Assembly (NCBI GenBank): GCA_021234155.1
Contig: JAJEKV010000134.1
Span: 564,501 to 628,500 of the forward strand
Length of the DNA stretch: 64,000 nucleotides
Reading direction: 5' to 3'
From: Isoetes taiwanensis
Lineage: Eukaryota; Streptophyta; Lycopodiopsida; Isoetales; Isoetaceae
Shown: in pieces, positions 53,563-64,000 of the stretch
Position numbering within the stretch: the first letter of the stretch is position 1
Layout of the letters: every line of letters starts with the position of its first letter
Notes under the pieces: model-generated
Database searches by the model: none
What the model was told of the DNA's origin: nothing
The model's input: the letters and a program-made list of their open reading frames with translations, nothing else
Made by a program: the position numbers and the translations under genes

Positions 53563-53574
53563 TTCCTCCTTCAT
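53563..53574 (-). other. Copia polypurine tract
   Basis: Minus strand ATGAAGGAGGAA immediately before the LTR start TGTTGG. This is the plus-strand priming site for second-strand synthesis. Confidence 0.7.
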
Positions 53575-53640
53575 TGCATAATCATAAAACTTTGAGATCA
53601 TCTCTAAACTGCAAAAACTTCCCTTCTGGTAATCCCTTGG

Positions 53641-53690
53641 TGAATAGAATAGAATAGAATAGAATAGAATAGAATAGAATAGAATAGACA
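53641..53690 (-). repeat. (TATTC)n LINE tail microsatellite
   Basis: About nine near-perfect GAATA units on the plus strand (TATTC on the minus strand). It is the 3' tail of the LINE insertion and one end may overlap the target duplication TGAAT. Confidence 0.8.
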
Positions 53691-55036
53691 TTAACGTCCC
53701 TTGTGCCCTCAGGCCCCTGGACTTGTGTAGCATGGGCGAGCTCCCTGAAAGGGCGCTACTAGCACATCACGCTGTTATTATGTAGCCTTTTCTGAAGGCC
53801 GACTTTTTTCTATTATTACCAGCATCCCGCTTTACTTCGGCTTCGTGGCCGTGCGGTGATGCGTCGTTATCAATCAGCTTTTAACTGAACAATTTGTGTG
53901 GAGTTTATGAGCCGCTTTTGTGCGGTTCATATTACAAACCCTCTTTCCCTGTGTACTTCTCTGTCTCTGATCATCATTCCCTGGATCGCGTCTGCCAAAT
54001 CTCTCAGTGATTCTGTTATTGTCATCAGAATATGTATTGATTGCCCCCATCTTATAGTTATGTACCTGTCTCTGATGTCCCCGTATATCGGGCAATCGTT
54101 AATCATGTGGTTCTAATCCTCTACTTTCCCATTGTCGCAGATTCTGCATATTTGGTCCTCCTTGTCTATTCCCCTCCACCTGTCCTTTTCGATTCTCAGA
54201 TCGTGACTCCCCATCCTGAATCTAGCCAGGATATCTCTTCTGGCTTTTCCCAATATGTTATCCCGATACATCTGCTGTCCTACCTGCTGATCTGGGTTAA
54301 AACTGTCATGAGCCAGATTGTCTTGGGTCCTGTGTGTTTTTGCAGCCATGCTCTTGTGGCTCTGTCTGCCCACTCCTCATTCCACTGCCCTTCGTTTATT
54401 AGGTCGCTCAGGTTTAGTCCCATCTCTCTGGTCCATTTTGCCACATCTTTGAACCATCCGCTGCCTATGAGAATGTGTGACTTTGCTGACTCGGTGATTG
54501 CAATACTCGACAATTTCCCCTGAAGGTCTCCTGCATTGTCCTTAATCAGGTACCTTATGGTCCTCTCCCATGCTCTCACCTCCATTGGTTTCTGCCCTGT
54601 TTCGAGGACCATGATTGTCAGTGGCGTATTTGTCCGTACTTTAAATTCTAGTTTGTGTCATTGCCTAAGGATTCCTTCCTGTTTATCCCATTTTTTGTCT
54701 GTTAGGCCTGGCCCCCAAGCTTCTGCCCCATATAATTGTGTAGTGGCTACTACTGCACTGAATAAGTAGCATTTGATGTCTCAGTCAATTATTCTGCTTT
54801 TGTTGCATAAATTCTTCATATTGAAATAACTTCATATGGCTGATTGGAACCTGGTGTCTGCACCCTTAGCCCACTTCCCTGTGCCATGTGCTTCGTACCC
54901 TAGATACCTGTATTCCGTTGTTTCCTCTATTTCTGTTTCCCTATATCTGAAGGGTCTATGTTTGTTCTTATGGCCGAAGATGACTATCTTAGTCTTTGCT
55001 AGATTTACCGTTAGCCCGATTTTTTCACAGAATTTA
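53641..55036 (-). mobile_element. 5'-truncated LINE inserted in the Copia 3' part
   Basis: Minus-strand reading: it enters at VNLAKTKIVIFGHKNKHRP (RT end) and goes through a YRYLGYEAHG thumb motif. It continues with the C-terminal region at 54612-54113 (SSIAITESAKSHILIGSGWF, then ILARFRMGSHDLRIEKDRWR) and a finger CRICDNGKVED...HMINDCP. It ends with a GGGACGTTAATG terminal block and nine TATTC units (53641-53690). The split Copia frame resumes on either side (HVADIFM to the right, TKGLPEGKF-type to the left), which fixes the borders. The protein differs clearly from the 25-38 kb LINEs, so it is another subfamily. Confidence 0.82.
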
Positions 55037-55385
55037 CCTGCATGAATATATCTGCAACATGTTCTCCTGTATTTACATATGCCATTTGGATGTATTTCTT
55101 GGAAGCTAGATCCCTGATAAAATGAATGTTCAACTCAATATGTTTAGTCCTTTCATGATCTACAGGATTTTTAACTATTGCTATGCAACTTTGACTATCA
55201 GTCAGAATTTGTGTTGGACCATCTTGCTTGTAGTTTAATTCCTCCAAAAGCCTTCTTAGCCATGAAATTTCCTTAGCTACAAGTGAAGATGCTGCATATT
55301 CAGCTTCAGCTGAAGACATTGCTATAGCCTTTTGTTTTTTACTTCTCCATGTAATTGCTCCACCTGCCAAGAAAACTACATATCC
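55037..55385 (-). pseudogene. Copia RNase H, C-terminal part
   Basis: AGGAITWRSKKQKAIAMSSA, then EAEYAA, TDSQSCIAIVKNPV, HIELNIHFIRDL and HVADIFM, the usual end of Copia RNase H (DxExxA and DSQSC motifs). RNase H removes the RNA template. It is cut off from its first half by a 604-bp insertion at 55386 and from its tail by the LINE at 55036. Confidence 0.88.
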
Positions 55386-55989
55386 ATGGAATAATTTAAG
55401 GGCTAAACTTAGCTATTTGGCGATTTTTTAGCACATTTTCAAAAAAAATTGGCTAAAGTAAATGGAAAAAATTGGGAAAAAAATAATAATTTTAGCTTAA
55501 CTTTTTTCGGGACTGCACCAATCTTGGAGCTCTTTAGCCAAATGCTAGAAAGTAAGAGAGTGAAATTTTCTATTGTTTAGCTAAACCATAGAAACTTTTA
55601 GAATGAATTTCGGGCTAGTTTAGCTAACATCATTCTAGTTTATATGAAATATATGATTAGTCGTTTAGTTTCTAGCATTATGAATTAATTTGAGCCCTAG
55701 ACTTTGCTAGTTAGCATTATTTTAGAATGTCTTCACAAAGAAAAATGACTAAAATAAGTGGAAACAATTGAAAAAAAGTATAGTAATTTGGCTTAATATT
55801 TTCTGTTGGCCACACCACAGAAATTTTTGGAATGATGTTTGGGTTAGTTTAGCTAAACGCTAGAAAGTGTGAGAGGAAAAATGTGTAGAGTTTAGCTAAA
55901 CTACAGAAAGTTTTGGGATTAATATCGTGCAAGTTTAGCTAAAGTCATTCTGGCTAATAAGAAATATGCGATTAGTAATTTATTCCCTG
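55386..55989. mobile_element. 604-bp MITE-like DNA transposon inside Copia RNase H
   Basis: Flanked by a perfect 9-bp duplication TACATATCC (55377-55385 and 55990-55998) that belongs to the Copia coding sequence GYV. The ends read ATGGAATAATTTA and, on the other strand, CAGGGAATAAATTA, a short imperfect inverted repeat (GGAATAA-N-TTA). It is AT-rich with no ORF and repeated GTTTAGCTAAA words internally. A 9-bp duplication fits Mutator-like elements; hAT (8 bp) is the alternative. Confidence 0.72.
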
Positions 55990-57690
55990 TACATATCCTG
56001 ATGTGGATTTTCTTGTGCTCAAATCCCCTCCCCAATCTGCATCACTGTATGCATACAAATCAAGATTTGTTGAGTTGGATGTTATCACATGCTCCTTTGT
56101 GCCTTTCAAATATTTTAAAACCTGTTTGGCTGCTAACCAATGTTCCCCATTTGGATTATTATTTCTCATGCTCAAGATGTTAACAATATAGGCAATGTCA
56201 GGTCTGCTGTTGTTGGCCACATACAATAAGCAACCAATTAGAGCTCTATAGGGCTTTTCCTCCATTTCCCTTACCTCTTGTTCTGTCATATCTTTGTCTG
56301 CAGTGAGTTGATGACCTGGTATCACTGGAGTTTTTACAGGATATGCATCTTTCATATTAAATCTGTCAAGCATGTTGTTAATGTGTCTGCTTTGCTTTAG
56401 TTTAAGAATCTTCTTTTCTCGATCTCTTATCACTTCAATCCTTAAGAATTGTTGCAGCTCTCCCAAATCTGACATCTGAAACCTTGCTTTCAGAATGTTT
56501 TTGCAAATATTTAGAACTTTGGTACTATTTGCTATCATGATACAATCATCAACATATAGAGCAATCATGCAAAAATCTTCATTGACTTTGAATCTGTATA
56601 AGTTCCCATCATTTTGAAGTTTCTCAAAACCTTGATCTTTTAGAAAATTATTTATACACTTGTACCATTCCCTTGGAGCTTGTTTTAAGCCATATACAGC
56701 CCTGTTCAACTTCCATACTAGATTTTCTCCTTTTGCAAATCCTGGTGGTTGTTTCATGAATATATTCTTATCTAACTTAGCATTCAGAAAAGCAGTTTTA
56801 ACATCCATATGGTGAAGCTCGAGATCCAATGCATTTGCCATGGCTAACAGTAATCTTATACTTGTAAGCTTAACTATTGGAGAAAATGTTTTCTGATAAT
56901 CTTTTTCCCTTTCTGAGCGTATCCTTGAGCCACTAATCGTGCTTTGCACCTCTTACTGCCATCTGCATTAATTTTTATCTTAAATATCCATTTACTGCCT
57001 ATAATATTTCTATCACCAGGAATTCCACTAGATCATATGTTTGAGTTTCCTCAAATGAGGTCAGTTCCTTCTTCATGGCTTCTTCCCATCTTGTTTTGTC
57101 TAGGCTGTCCAATGCTTCTTCAAATGTCTTAGGTAATTCTTCATCCTCAATTAATGCCATAATTTGTTCAAAATCCTGTGTCAAATTTTCAATTCTTCTA
57201 CTTCTGCCCTGTTCATTTCTACCATATTGACCAATATCCAATTTTGCTTCTTCTAGTAGTTTCTGAGCTTGACCTTTCTTTTTCTTTGTTGCTGCATTGT
57301 TCTCAATATTGTTCCATTCTGTACCTTCCTCAACTGCATTTGTTCTTTCTTCTGGAACTGCCAATTTTCTATCAACATTTTCTAGTTCACTGTCATAATC
57401 TAAGTCAGCAGCTATGTTTTTTCTGTGGTCTTGATCCATAATTGCTTGTTTAACTCCCATTACTTTATTTCTATCCTTATACAAGATATTCTCCTCAAAT
57501 AAAACATCCCTGCTCACCACTATTGTTTTACTATTAGGAATAAAAATCCTATATCCTTTACTCTCTTCATCATAGCCCACAAGAAAGCCTATTTCAGCTT
57601 TATCATCAAGTTTCTTCCTCAATTCAGAGGGTACATGAACATATGCAAGGCAGCCATAGACTTTAAATCTATCATAGTTCAAACTTGTTT
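55990..57690 (-). pseudogene. Copia reverse transcriptase and linker, frameshifted
   Basis: 57682-56999 has the post-integrase region (YGCLAYVHVPSELRKKLDDK, GFLVGYDEESKGYRIF). 56949-55990 has RT: FSPIVKLTSIRLLLAMANAL, DVKTAFLNAKLDKNIFMKQP, LNRAVYGLKQAPREWYK, the catalytic YVDD in LYVDDCIMIANS, and SDLGELQQFL. It then has the RNase H start SDADWGGDLSTRKSTSGYV, where the MITE sits. A frameshift lies near 56945, where the KARLVAQG block appears in a different frame. It copies the element RNA in cytoplasmic particles when intact. Confidence 0.9.
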
Positions 57691-57700
57691 TATTTCTTGA

Positions 57701-58654
57701 TCATAATAATTCAGGAATATTACCTTTGATGCTTGAAGGGAGCTTATTTTGGATCAAAATTGTTGTCTTGAGAGCTTCTTCCCAGAGGTAGTTTGGTAAT
57801 CCACTGTTCTTGATCATGGATCTCATAGCATCCATAGTGGTTCTATTTTTTCTTTCAGCTACACCATTTTGCTGTGGACTATATATGCATGTCAATTGTC
57901 TCCTTATGCCATTAGTGATGCAAAAATGCTTGAATTTTGAGGATAAATATTCACCTCCTCTATCTGACCGAATGCACTTTAATTTCTTGCCAGTTTCTCT
58001 TTCCATTTCATTCACATATTGTTTAAAAGCATTCAGAGCTTGTGACTCTGTCAATGCTGCCAAATGGGAGTCATTGAGGATGAATCTCATACCCTTCAAA
58101 GTTGCCCAGCATATGATCAAATTCGGATGCGCTATGCTGAGTTGGTCAGGCCTGGCCAGCCGTTACATGTGACATTGAGCACAGCATCCGTACGGGTGCT
58201 GGGATCATACCTTCAGGAGGTTATGGACATGCGAGATCAGCTATGTCCTCGGGCACACACTTGACCTGTATATATACATTGATGTATACTTGTACAGTTT
58301 GACAGCATTCTTATTACTGCCACGGTTTTTCCCTCGAAAACCCTTCGGGGCGGGGGTTTTTTAACCCGGACAGTAATAAGTTTGCTGCGCTCCTTGTGGG
58401 TCCCATAGGCCGATTGGCCTCAGTGGACGATAAAAAATCATTCTCATTCTCATTCTTATTTCAAGACAAAAACATTTGCACTTCCTAGAGTAATCATCTA
58501 TAAAAGAGATGAAGTACCTTTTTCGTGTTCTTCCCCTTATGTTCAAGGGGCCACATAAATCTGTATGGACCAGCTCCAAAACATCTCCAGCTCTTGTCTT
58601 TGATTTTGAAAATGATAACCTATTAATCTTGCCAATCATACAACCTTCACACAA
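57701..58654 (-). pseudogene. Copia integrase, interrupted by a LINE
   Basis: 58654-58465: zinc domain end CEGCMIGKINRLSFSKSKTR and first Asp in ELVHTDLCGPLNIRG, then SFIDDYSRKCKCFCL. 58050-57701: SQALNAFKQYVNEMERETGK, second Asp in CIRSDRGGEYLSSKF, Glu in QQNGVAERKNRT. The DDE triad is complete. The frame is split by the LINE fragment 58051-58462 and ends at a TGA where Trp (TGG) is expected in ELLWSRNKTS-type sequence (about 57699). Confidence 0.88.
58051..58462 (+). mobile_element. 5'-truncated LINE copy inside Copia integrase
   Basis: Starts within the ORF2 finger (CQCCQMGVIEDESHTLQSCP, then AYDQIR and LHVTLSTASVRVLGSYLQEV). It carries the 3' UTR hairpin (58325-58362), the terminal block GGCCGATTGGCC at 58409-58420, GTGGACGATAAAA and an ATTCTC tail to about 58462. 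It is nearly identical to 37377-37795 and is the better-preserved copy of the two. Orientation is opposite to the host Copia. No clear target duplication was seen. Confidence 0.88.
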
Positions 58655-58739
58655 GTGCTTATCTGGATCTATGTTGTTGCAATTTATCCATCCCTTTTTA
58701 GCTAGGAACTTAAGATTATTGTGATGAGTATGAGCAAGC

Positions 58740-59110
58740 TTGTTGTGCTAAAGAGCAAAATCTGAAATAGTTACTGCATTTACTTCTAGATTTTTCAACT
58801 GAAATAAATTTCCAACACGAATGGCCTCAAACTTTTTTTCATTTCCCAAGTAAATATTACATGATTGAGAGTCAAAGTTGACTCTATAACCTAAATCAAC
58901 CAATTGACTGACTGAAATTAAATTTTTGATAATGCTGGGAACACAAAGGACATTTTCAATGTCTACTACATTTCCTTCCAAATCAATTAACTGCGATAAT
59001 CCCCTTGCTTCAATGGATTGAAGAGCTCCATTTCCAACTTGAACATTTTTGGCATGAATTTTTGACAACTTCTTGAGCAGATCAGTAGTTTGGACTACTG
59101 ATCTCTCAGC
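58740..59110 (-). pseudogene. Copia protease, active-site nonsense
   Basis: The protease frame reads WDPFVVDS, then a TGA (59113-59111), then AERSVVQ, where plant Copia proteases have D-S-G-A. The catalytic glycine codon GGA has become TGA. After it come VQVGNGALQSIEARG, then VLCVPSIIKNLISVSQLVDL and GYRVNFDS, typical of the Copia protease/GAG-pre-integrase region. Confidence 0.85.
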
Positions 59111-60222
59111 TCAACTATCAACTACAAATGGATCCCAAGATTTGTTAGCATTTGTTTGTTGATCAAGAACAGCAAGTTCACATTTTACCTCATCTTCATC
59201 ATTGTTTTTGTCTTCTTCCTCATGTTCTTTTGTAATAAAAGCTTTCTCAGACCTTTTTCCTCCTCTCCACCTGCCATATCCTCTTCCACCGCTGCTGATA
59301 TTACCTTTACCCCTTTCTGAATCTTTAGGTGTTGGACATTTGGCAGCTATATGTCCTCTTCCCCCACATGTATAACAGTTATATTCCCTTTTGAGTTTGG
59401 GACAATTGTTCTTAAAGTGACCTTGCTCATGACAATAGTAACAATTATTTTTCTCACCCCCAACCTTTCCTTTTTTTCCAGTAAATATAATCTCAGCATA
59501 TTCTTCCTTCTCTTTTATAATTTTTTTCTGTTCAAATTCTGTCCTTAGGATAGCTTCTACTTCATCTCTAGTCTTAGCTATATTTCTAATGAATAGAGCT
59601 AACTGATCATTATTAACTACAGCTCTAGCAATGGTCAAAACCTGGTACCTTTCTGTTAAGTCCACTCCAGCTCCTCCCAAATCAGCCACAATGTTATCGA
59701 ACCTGTTAAAAAACTCAGAAATATCTTCATCTTCTTGTATTTTGAGATTTCTAAGTTCTTTATCCAACAAGTCAATTTGTGAAGACGTTTTCTCCTCAAA
59801 ATGTTTAAGCAAATAAATCCACATTTCTTTTGGAGATTTATTTCTTAACTTCAACCTTATAGTGGGACTTAACTTTGAGGTTAGTATCCCTTGAGCTTCT
59901 TTAATCCTTGCATACTCAGTTCTTCCAGCTTTGGCACTTGTTCCTCCTTCAACAGACTCCCAGAGTTCACTTCTCCAGTGCTGGCACCTGCATTCTCAGG
60001 ATTTATAGATGACCCTTCAGAGTCAGCCCTTGCATTTGCCCTGACAATGGTGTTTGTCAGTGACATATTTCCAGGATCCACCAAATCCCGGAGGTCTTCT
60101 ACCTCTAGAATGTGAGTTATGGCATCCTTCCAGACTTGAAAGCCTGGACCTCCCTTGTACACATCAACACTACTCAACAAGCTAGATCCAAACCTGCTAG
60201 ACATTCTGACAACCACAGACAA
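59111..60222 (-). pseudogene. Copia Gag with two zinc knuckles, one frameshift
   Basis: 60222-59881: N-terminal part (GGPGFQVWKDAITHILEVED). 59854-59111: WIYLLKHFEEKTSSQIDLLD, LRNLKIQEDEDISEFFNRFD, then two CCHC knuckles, CYYCHEQGHFKNNCP and CYTCGGRGHIAAKCP, and a basic/acidic tail. A two-base register change separates the halves near 59860-59880. Gag assembles the virus-like particle and binds the element RNA. Confidence 0.88.
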
Positions 60223-60238
60223 CCAAGCTCTGATACCA
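60221..60238 (-). other. Copia primer-binding site (tRNA-iMet)
   Basis: Minus strand TGGTATCAGAGCTTGGTT, an 18-base plant initiator-Met tRNA primer site, two bases from the LTR end. Confidence 0.9.
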
Positions 60239-60240
60239 CA

Positions 60241-60926
60241 TATTAGAGTTTTCTAGATTTGATCCTTTTAAATCAACAATAGAGCAATCACAACTTAGAA
60301 AACCATAATAACTTGCAATGTATACTTTGGCTTTAACAACAACTTTAACCTTTGAAAATAATCTAGATAAATCACTGTAGCAATGGGATCGATTATATCA
60401 CTGTAGCAAAGGTCTCCATTCACTATAGCAATGCAATTATCAAAACATCTTTCTTCATTCAATTTCCTCCTTGAGAGGTCGATTACAATGCTGTATATTT
60501 GTGTATTTTGTTTACAGGGAATGATTCGTCTTTATCAGGTTTTTCTCGATGGTTTAGGCTGTCAATCCGGCCGTTTTACTATTTTCTAAATTTACTACCT
60601 TTGCCGCCTAGTCTTCGATCTTATCTGTTATTTACATGCTTATAAACAATGACCATTATAATTCAATGGTCTCAATGGTCTCGGTCTTTTATAATATAAT
60701 GGTCTTAAACCATTAACTTGTCTCTTAACCTTTACCATATGAAACCTAGGTTAACCTTCAACCATGTATCAAGGAGTGCATGGATCAACATGGCACTTCC
60801 ATAACTTATATCTTATGACTATATATATTGCAATGGTTCCCCTGTATAATTAATAGCCAGATAATTCTGCTCAATTCTCAACACTTATTCTAATTATGCA
60901 ATGAACTCAATAACACATTTCCAACA
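60241..60926 (-). repeat. Copia 5' LTR (right in window)
   Basis: 686 bp, matching 52877-53562 with about 18 differences by eye, many in CG, CAG or CTG contexts. Confidence 0.9.
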
Positions 60927-60931
60927 GGTAG

Positions 60932-62879
60932 GTTTTGCATGTATTTATTTCACATGTGACATATCTGTGCCTAGTCAAGTTAAACTATTTATTCATCTGC
61001 CCTTTGGCAGTCCTTTTGGCAGATGAGATAATAGTCTAAGAGCTGAGAAATATAAAGATATCAATAGGGACTACATCTGGTTGACATGAAGACGTGTATA
61101 AAGTTCCATGTTTACATGTTTATATCAACGAAAAGTGTATTCACCTATTCTTGCTATAGAAATGTGCTACGTATTTAAATGTATTGGATTCATATCAATT
61201 GAATCTCTTCAACCAAAGATGAGGTTGGTGGAACCTTCATTATCATTTCAAAATTCTTTATATAACTCTTTTTGAAAACCGTTTTGACATCTAAAGTTCC
61301 GTGTTTTGAATGGAAAAAATTGATTGATAGTCATGTACAACCTTACACATTCAGGGGAACAGGTGAAAATAGCTTTTACACTTTTAACACATCCTTGCTT
61401 CTAGATCATTAAATATTCAGCAATGCCCAAGTAAGGTTACTCTTGCTACTGTATCTTTATATGTTGGAATCGATATATTTATGTGCCAAGGGTAGCACAG
61501 ATTTTTCAATCGACAACCACATCTTTGGCACGCCTCATTTTCTTAATCATAGCTTATGTTCCACACAATGAACCCAAAGAGGTCTAGCTGGTGTTCGCAT
61601 TCAATCAAGTTGGAGTTATGGAATAATTTGGCTCAGATTCATTTTCTTTACAAAATTTGAAGCACCTTCTTATAGATATATGTTTAGAGAAAGGTTGATA
61701 AAAAATTTCTTTGTGTCTCCATCCCATATCACATAGCCCATCGGCGATAAGGTAAAGGGAAGCGGTTTTTTATTGAAGCTATAATGTGTTTTACTAATAA
61801 TTTTGGCATATATATCTTTCACATGTACCATAGATCCAACATCATCCTTCTCTAAACAAGAAAAGTAAAGAAAATGGGATTTTCAATTTGAGTAATTTTG
61901 TGTCTTTCTAACAAGCCCAAAATTCTTTCAAAGATGAAATGGATATTAACAATTAAATGACCCAAATTGAAGTGATGATACACACTATTTGAAGAAAAAA
62001 CAAACAAAATAGAGTGTTTATAGGCATGTGTTTGCATTCTAACGTTTGTGGCTCATGTTATCAATACTAGTCATCTCGAAACCACGTGACCACATTTGGA
62101 TTTTTGGAGCTTTATTGGCTCCCTAACTTTAACCATATAGATAAGAAAATTCCCTAAAGGAAATATGTGGATCGTCTCGAGAATCCTCGGATCATCTCAG
62201 GAGAGTTCCGAAAAAAGTTATTGTTATGACCACATGGGTATAATATGAAGATGGTCATCACACATATGCAAAAAGCTTATGTCAAATATGGGTTTAAACT
62301 ATATATCTTTTGGTTATAAGTCATCGACTCTTTCCAAGTGCACTATTGCCATGATCATAGCTATACCAAACATCTTTTTCTATAGACGCAAATCCCATTC
62401 ATGCATCTATGCGACATGGCATCCTACGCATGTGCATTAAGTGGCGTACATTCATCCATGCTAGGTGGCAGCCATACACTATTTGAGTTCATCCAATAGG
62501 GCTCTATATATAGAGATGTTTATGGATGATAAAACCATTCCGATTCAACGGTAATTATGAGTTTCTCTTTTGCCTAGCTCTTGCTTTTGTTCATGTTCTT
62601 GCTCCTGCTGTAGTCTTGCCCATGTTCTTGTGTTCTTACTCTTGACCTTGTGAACTGTCACGAGTCTACGAGCTAGGTACAAGAAAGTGAAAGACAACAT
62701 CTATGAAATGGGATCAAAGTACAATAACATGAATAATATGTACAATGCTCCAAAGAGCATTCAAATCTGATATATATTCTGGTTCAAACTATCACAAACC
62801 TATGAGTAAGATATGAGACTATAATATGGAACTCAATATACTCGAAAGAAGCATCAGGAATCTGCATAAAATACAAGAA
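60932..62879. other. Intergenic DNA; TATA-like promoter candidate near 62508
   Basis: No gene recognised. GGGCTCTATATATAGAGATG at 62500-62519 is a strong TATA-like sequence with a dyad. It is followed about 60 bases later by pyrimidine-rich CTCTTGCTTTTGTTC repeats typical of retrotransposon LTR leaders. It could belong to a decayed LTR, but no second copy is in the window. Confidence 0.35.
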
Positions 62880-64000
62880 TGTGTACATAGTCTTGAGGGC
62901 ACAAAACAACAAAAGGACTCGAGCAAGAATGGTTCACTACTAGTGTCGCGGTAAGTGCACGCTTTAAGTTAACAAAAGCAATTTCTACTTCCACACTCCA
63001 TTTGAATGATACTTCCTTTGTCGCGAGGCATGTCAAACGAAGGATAATATCTAGATAATTTCGAATAAAATGCCAATAAAAGTTGGCAAATCCAAGAAAA
63101 TATTGAATATTTAGAATGGAGAAGGGTGTTTGCCACACGAAAATAGTATTGACCTTTGGAGGATCTATAAAGACTCCATGAGGAGTGATATAATATAGCC
63201 AAGGAACACATTATTCTGATCGAACTGACACTTCTCAAGTTTGGCATACAACCCACGTTCATGAAAGTTCTAGAGGATCAGTCGAATGTGCCTCTCATGT
63301 TCTTTATAAGAATATCATCTATCTATTTAAAAATATTATCCAAATAGACAGATGTTCAGAAACTTCCAAAAGACATCATCATTGACCAGATATTGAAACA
63401 TTAATGGAGCATTGGTACACCTAAATGGCATAATACTCAAAATGGCCGTATGAAATGCTGTCTTTCACTCATCACCCTCCTGGACCCAGATAAGATTGTA
63501 GGTATCATGAAGATCAATCTTCGTTAAATAGTGATCTTGAAGCCGCTCCAACAACTCTAGAATCAAATAAAGCAGATATGAATTCGGTGCTGTGATCTTG
63601 TTGAGGCCACGATAATCAACAACTAAGCACAAATAATCATCCATCTTCTTGACAAAAAAAAGTCACTCCAGCAGGGGACTGAGAATGTCGAATGAAGCCT
63701 ATAACTAAATGCTCCTCAATATAGTCCTGCAAAACCTTTCACTCAGCAGGGGATAGACCATATATAGGACTATATGACAGCATTATCTTGGGCTGCAAGT
63801 CAATAGGACAATCATATGGACGATGCTCTATAACCTGCTGTAAAAAAGATAAAAAAAACTTCCCAGATGTGGATGAAAGCATCGGAATAGACTTCACCAG
63901 TGCAGGGCTACTCGATGATGAACCTGAATGGCAAATACTGAACTGGGATCTTGTCCTCTAGATTTAATGCATCTGGGATATGAAATGAAGCATGGACAGG
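62880..64000 (-). pseudogene. Decayed Ty3/Gypsy RT-RNase H, runs off the window
   Basis: The minus strand from 64000 to about 62880. An upstream part holds LSPAE, KVLQDYIEEHLVIGFIRHSQ and SPAGVTFF words (RT N-terminus) with many stops. 63138-62854 holds FLGFANFYWHFIRNYLDI, then ATKEVSFKWSVEVEIAFVNL and SSPFVVLCPQDYVH (RT connection/RNase H start). This order is Ty3/Gypsy; the FLGFANFYR-type block is typical of chromoviruses. It is different from and older than the 17-25 kb element. LTRs are outside the window or lost. Confidence 0.78.

Larger units (their letters stand above)
52877..60926 (-). mobile_element. Full-length Ty1/Copia LTR retrotransposon with nested insertions
   Basis: 686-bp LTRs at 52877-53562 and 60241-60926. 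An initiator-Met primer site lies beside the right LTR and a purine tract beside the left one, so transcription is on the minus strand. Domain order Gag, protease, integrase, RT, RNase H is that of Copia. The flanks GGTAT (52872-52876) and GGTAG (60927-60931) agree at 4 of 5 bases as target duplication. Three insertions sit inside (53641-55036, 55386-55989 and 58051-58462). Without them the element would be about 5.6 kb. About 18 differences between LTRs by eye suggest moderate age. Nonsense changes make it non-autonomous. Confidence 0.92.

Noticed and set aside
54041-54523. 160-codon plus-strand frame inside the Copia/LINE region
   Set aside because: Antisense shadow of the minus-strand LINE C-terminal domain, which has clear RT/finger motifs.

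Overview
This window is plant nuclear DNA from a large, repeat-dominated genome. The retroelements use plant initiator-Met tRNA primer sites, and the few host-gene traces are plant proteins: peroxin 6 (PEX6), isocitrate lyase (ICL), the Integrator/CPSF73-II nuclease INTS11, and the translation factor DENR. No complete host gene was found. The sequence does not name the species. Gene scarcity and layered old and young retroelements fit a large vascular-plant genome (gymnosperm- or fern-like), but that is inference.

Layout. 1-3475: AT-rich DNA, purine tracts and remnants of one LINE family. 3476-10150: an inverted duplication, a 2.7 kb long-inverted-repeat transposon (6049-8797) with intron-bounded exon fragments, and a CPSF73-II/INTS11 pseudogene. 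10190-12770: a short LTR-like sequence with a tRNA primer site, then a string of captured gene pieces including a 401-codon ORF that joins shuffled PEX6 to ICL. 13-16.9 kb: hairpins, an interspersed G-tract repeat (family A) and a 180-bp tandem array of hairpin-bearing monomers. 16926-25177: a full-length Ty3/Gypsy element with 771/772-bp LTRs and a perfect 5-bp target duplication, but a frameshifted polyprotein and a lost integrase aspartate. 25183-30401 and about 31950-37795: two long, GC-rich, frameshift-ridden LINEs (ORF1, AP-type endonuclease, RT, CCHC C-terminus) ending in ATTCT or ATTCTC microsatellites. 37.8-52.8 kb: AT-rich DNA with a tRNA-like sequence, tandem duplications, a poly(A)-tailed retrosequence, intron-containing DENR exons on the minus strand, and a Helitron-type 3' end. 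52877-60926: a minus-strand Ty1/Copia element with 686-bp LTRs, interrupted by two LINE 3' fragments and a 604-bp non-autonomous DNA transposon. 62.9-64 kb: a decayed Gypsy RT running off the window.

How it fits together. One LINE family left at least nine 3' ends here (two near 1 kb, then 3.4, 30.4, 37.8, 41.4, about 50.9, 53.6 and 58.5 kb; the 50.9 kb one is weak). Most share a hairpin, a GGCC-containing terminal block, GACGATAAAA or GACGTTAA, and a short-unit tail. Its RT and C-terminal motifs do not look like the plant L1 or RTE lineages, which makes it the best candidate for something under-described. The second notable system is the 9.8-12.8 kb capture locus, where fragments of two peroxisomal/glyoxysomal genes are fused in one long open frame.
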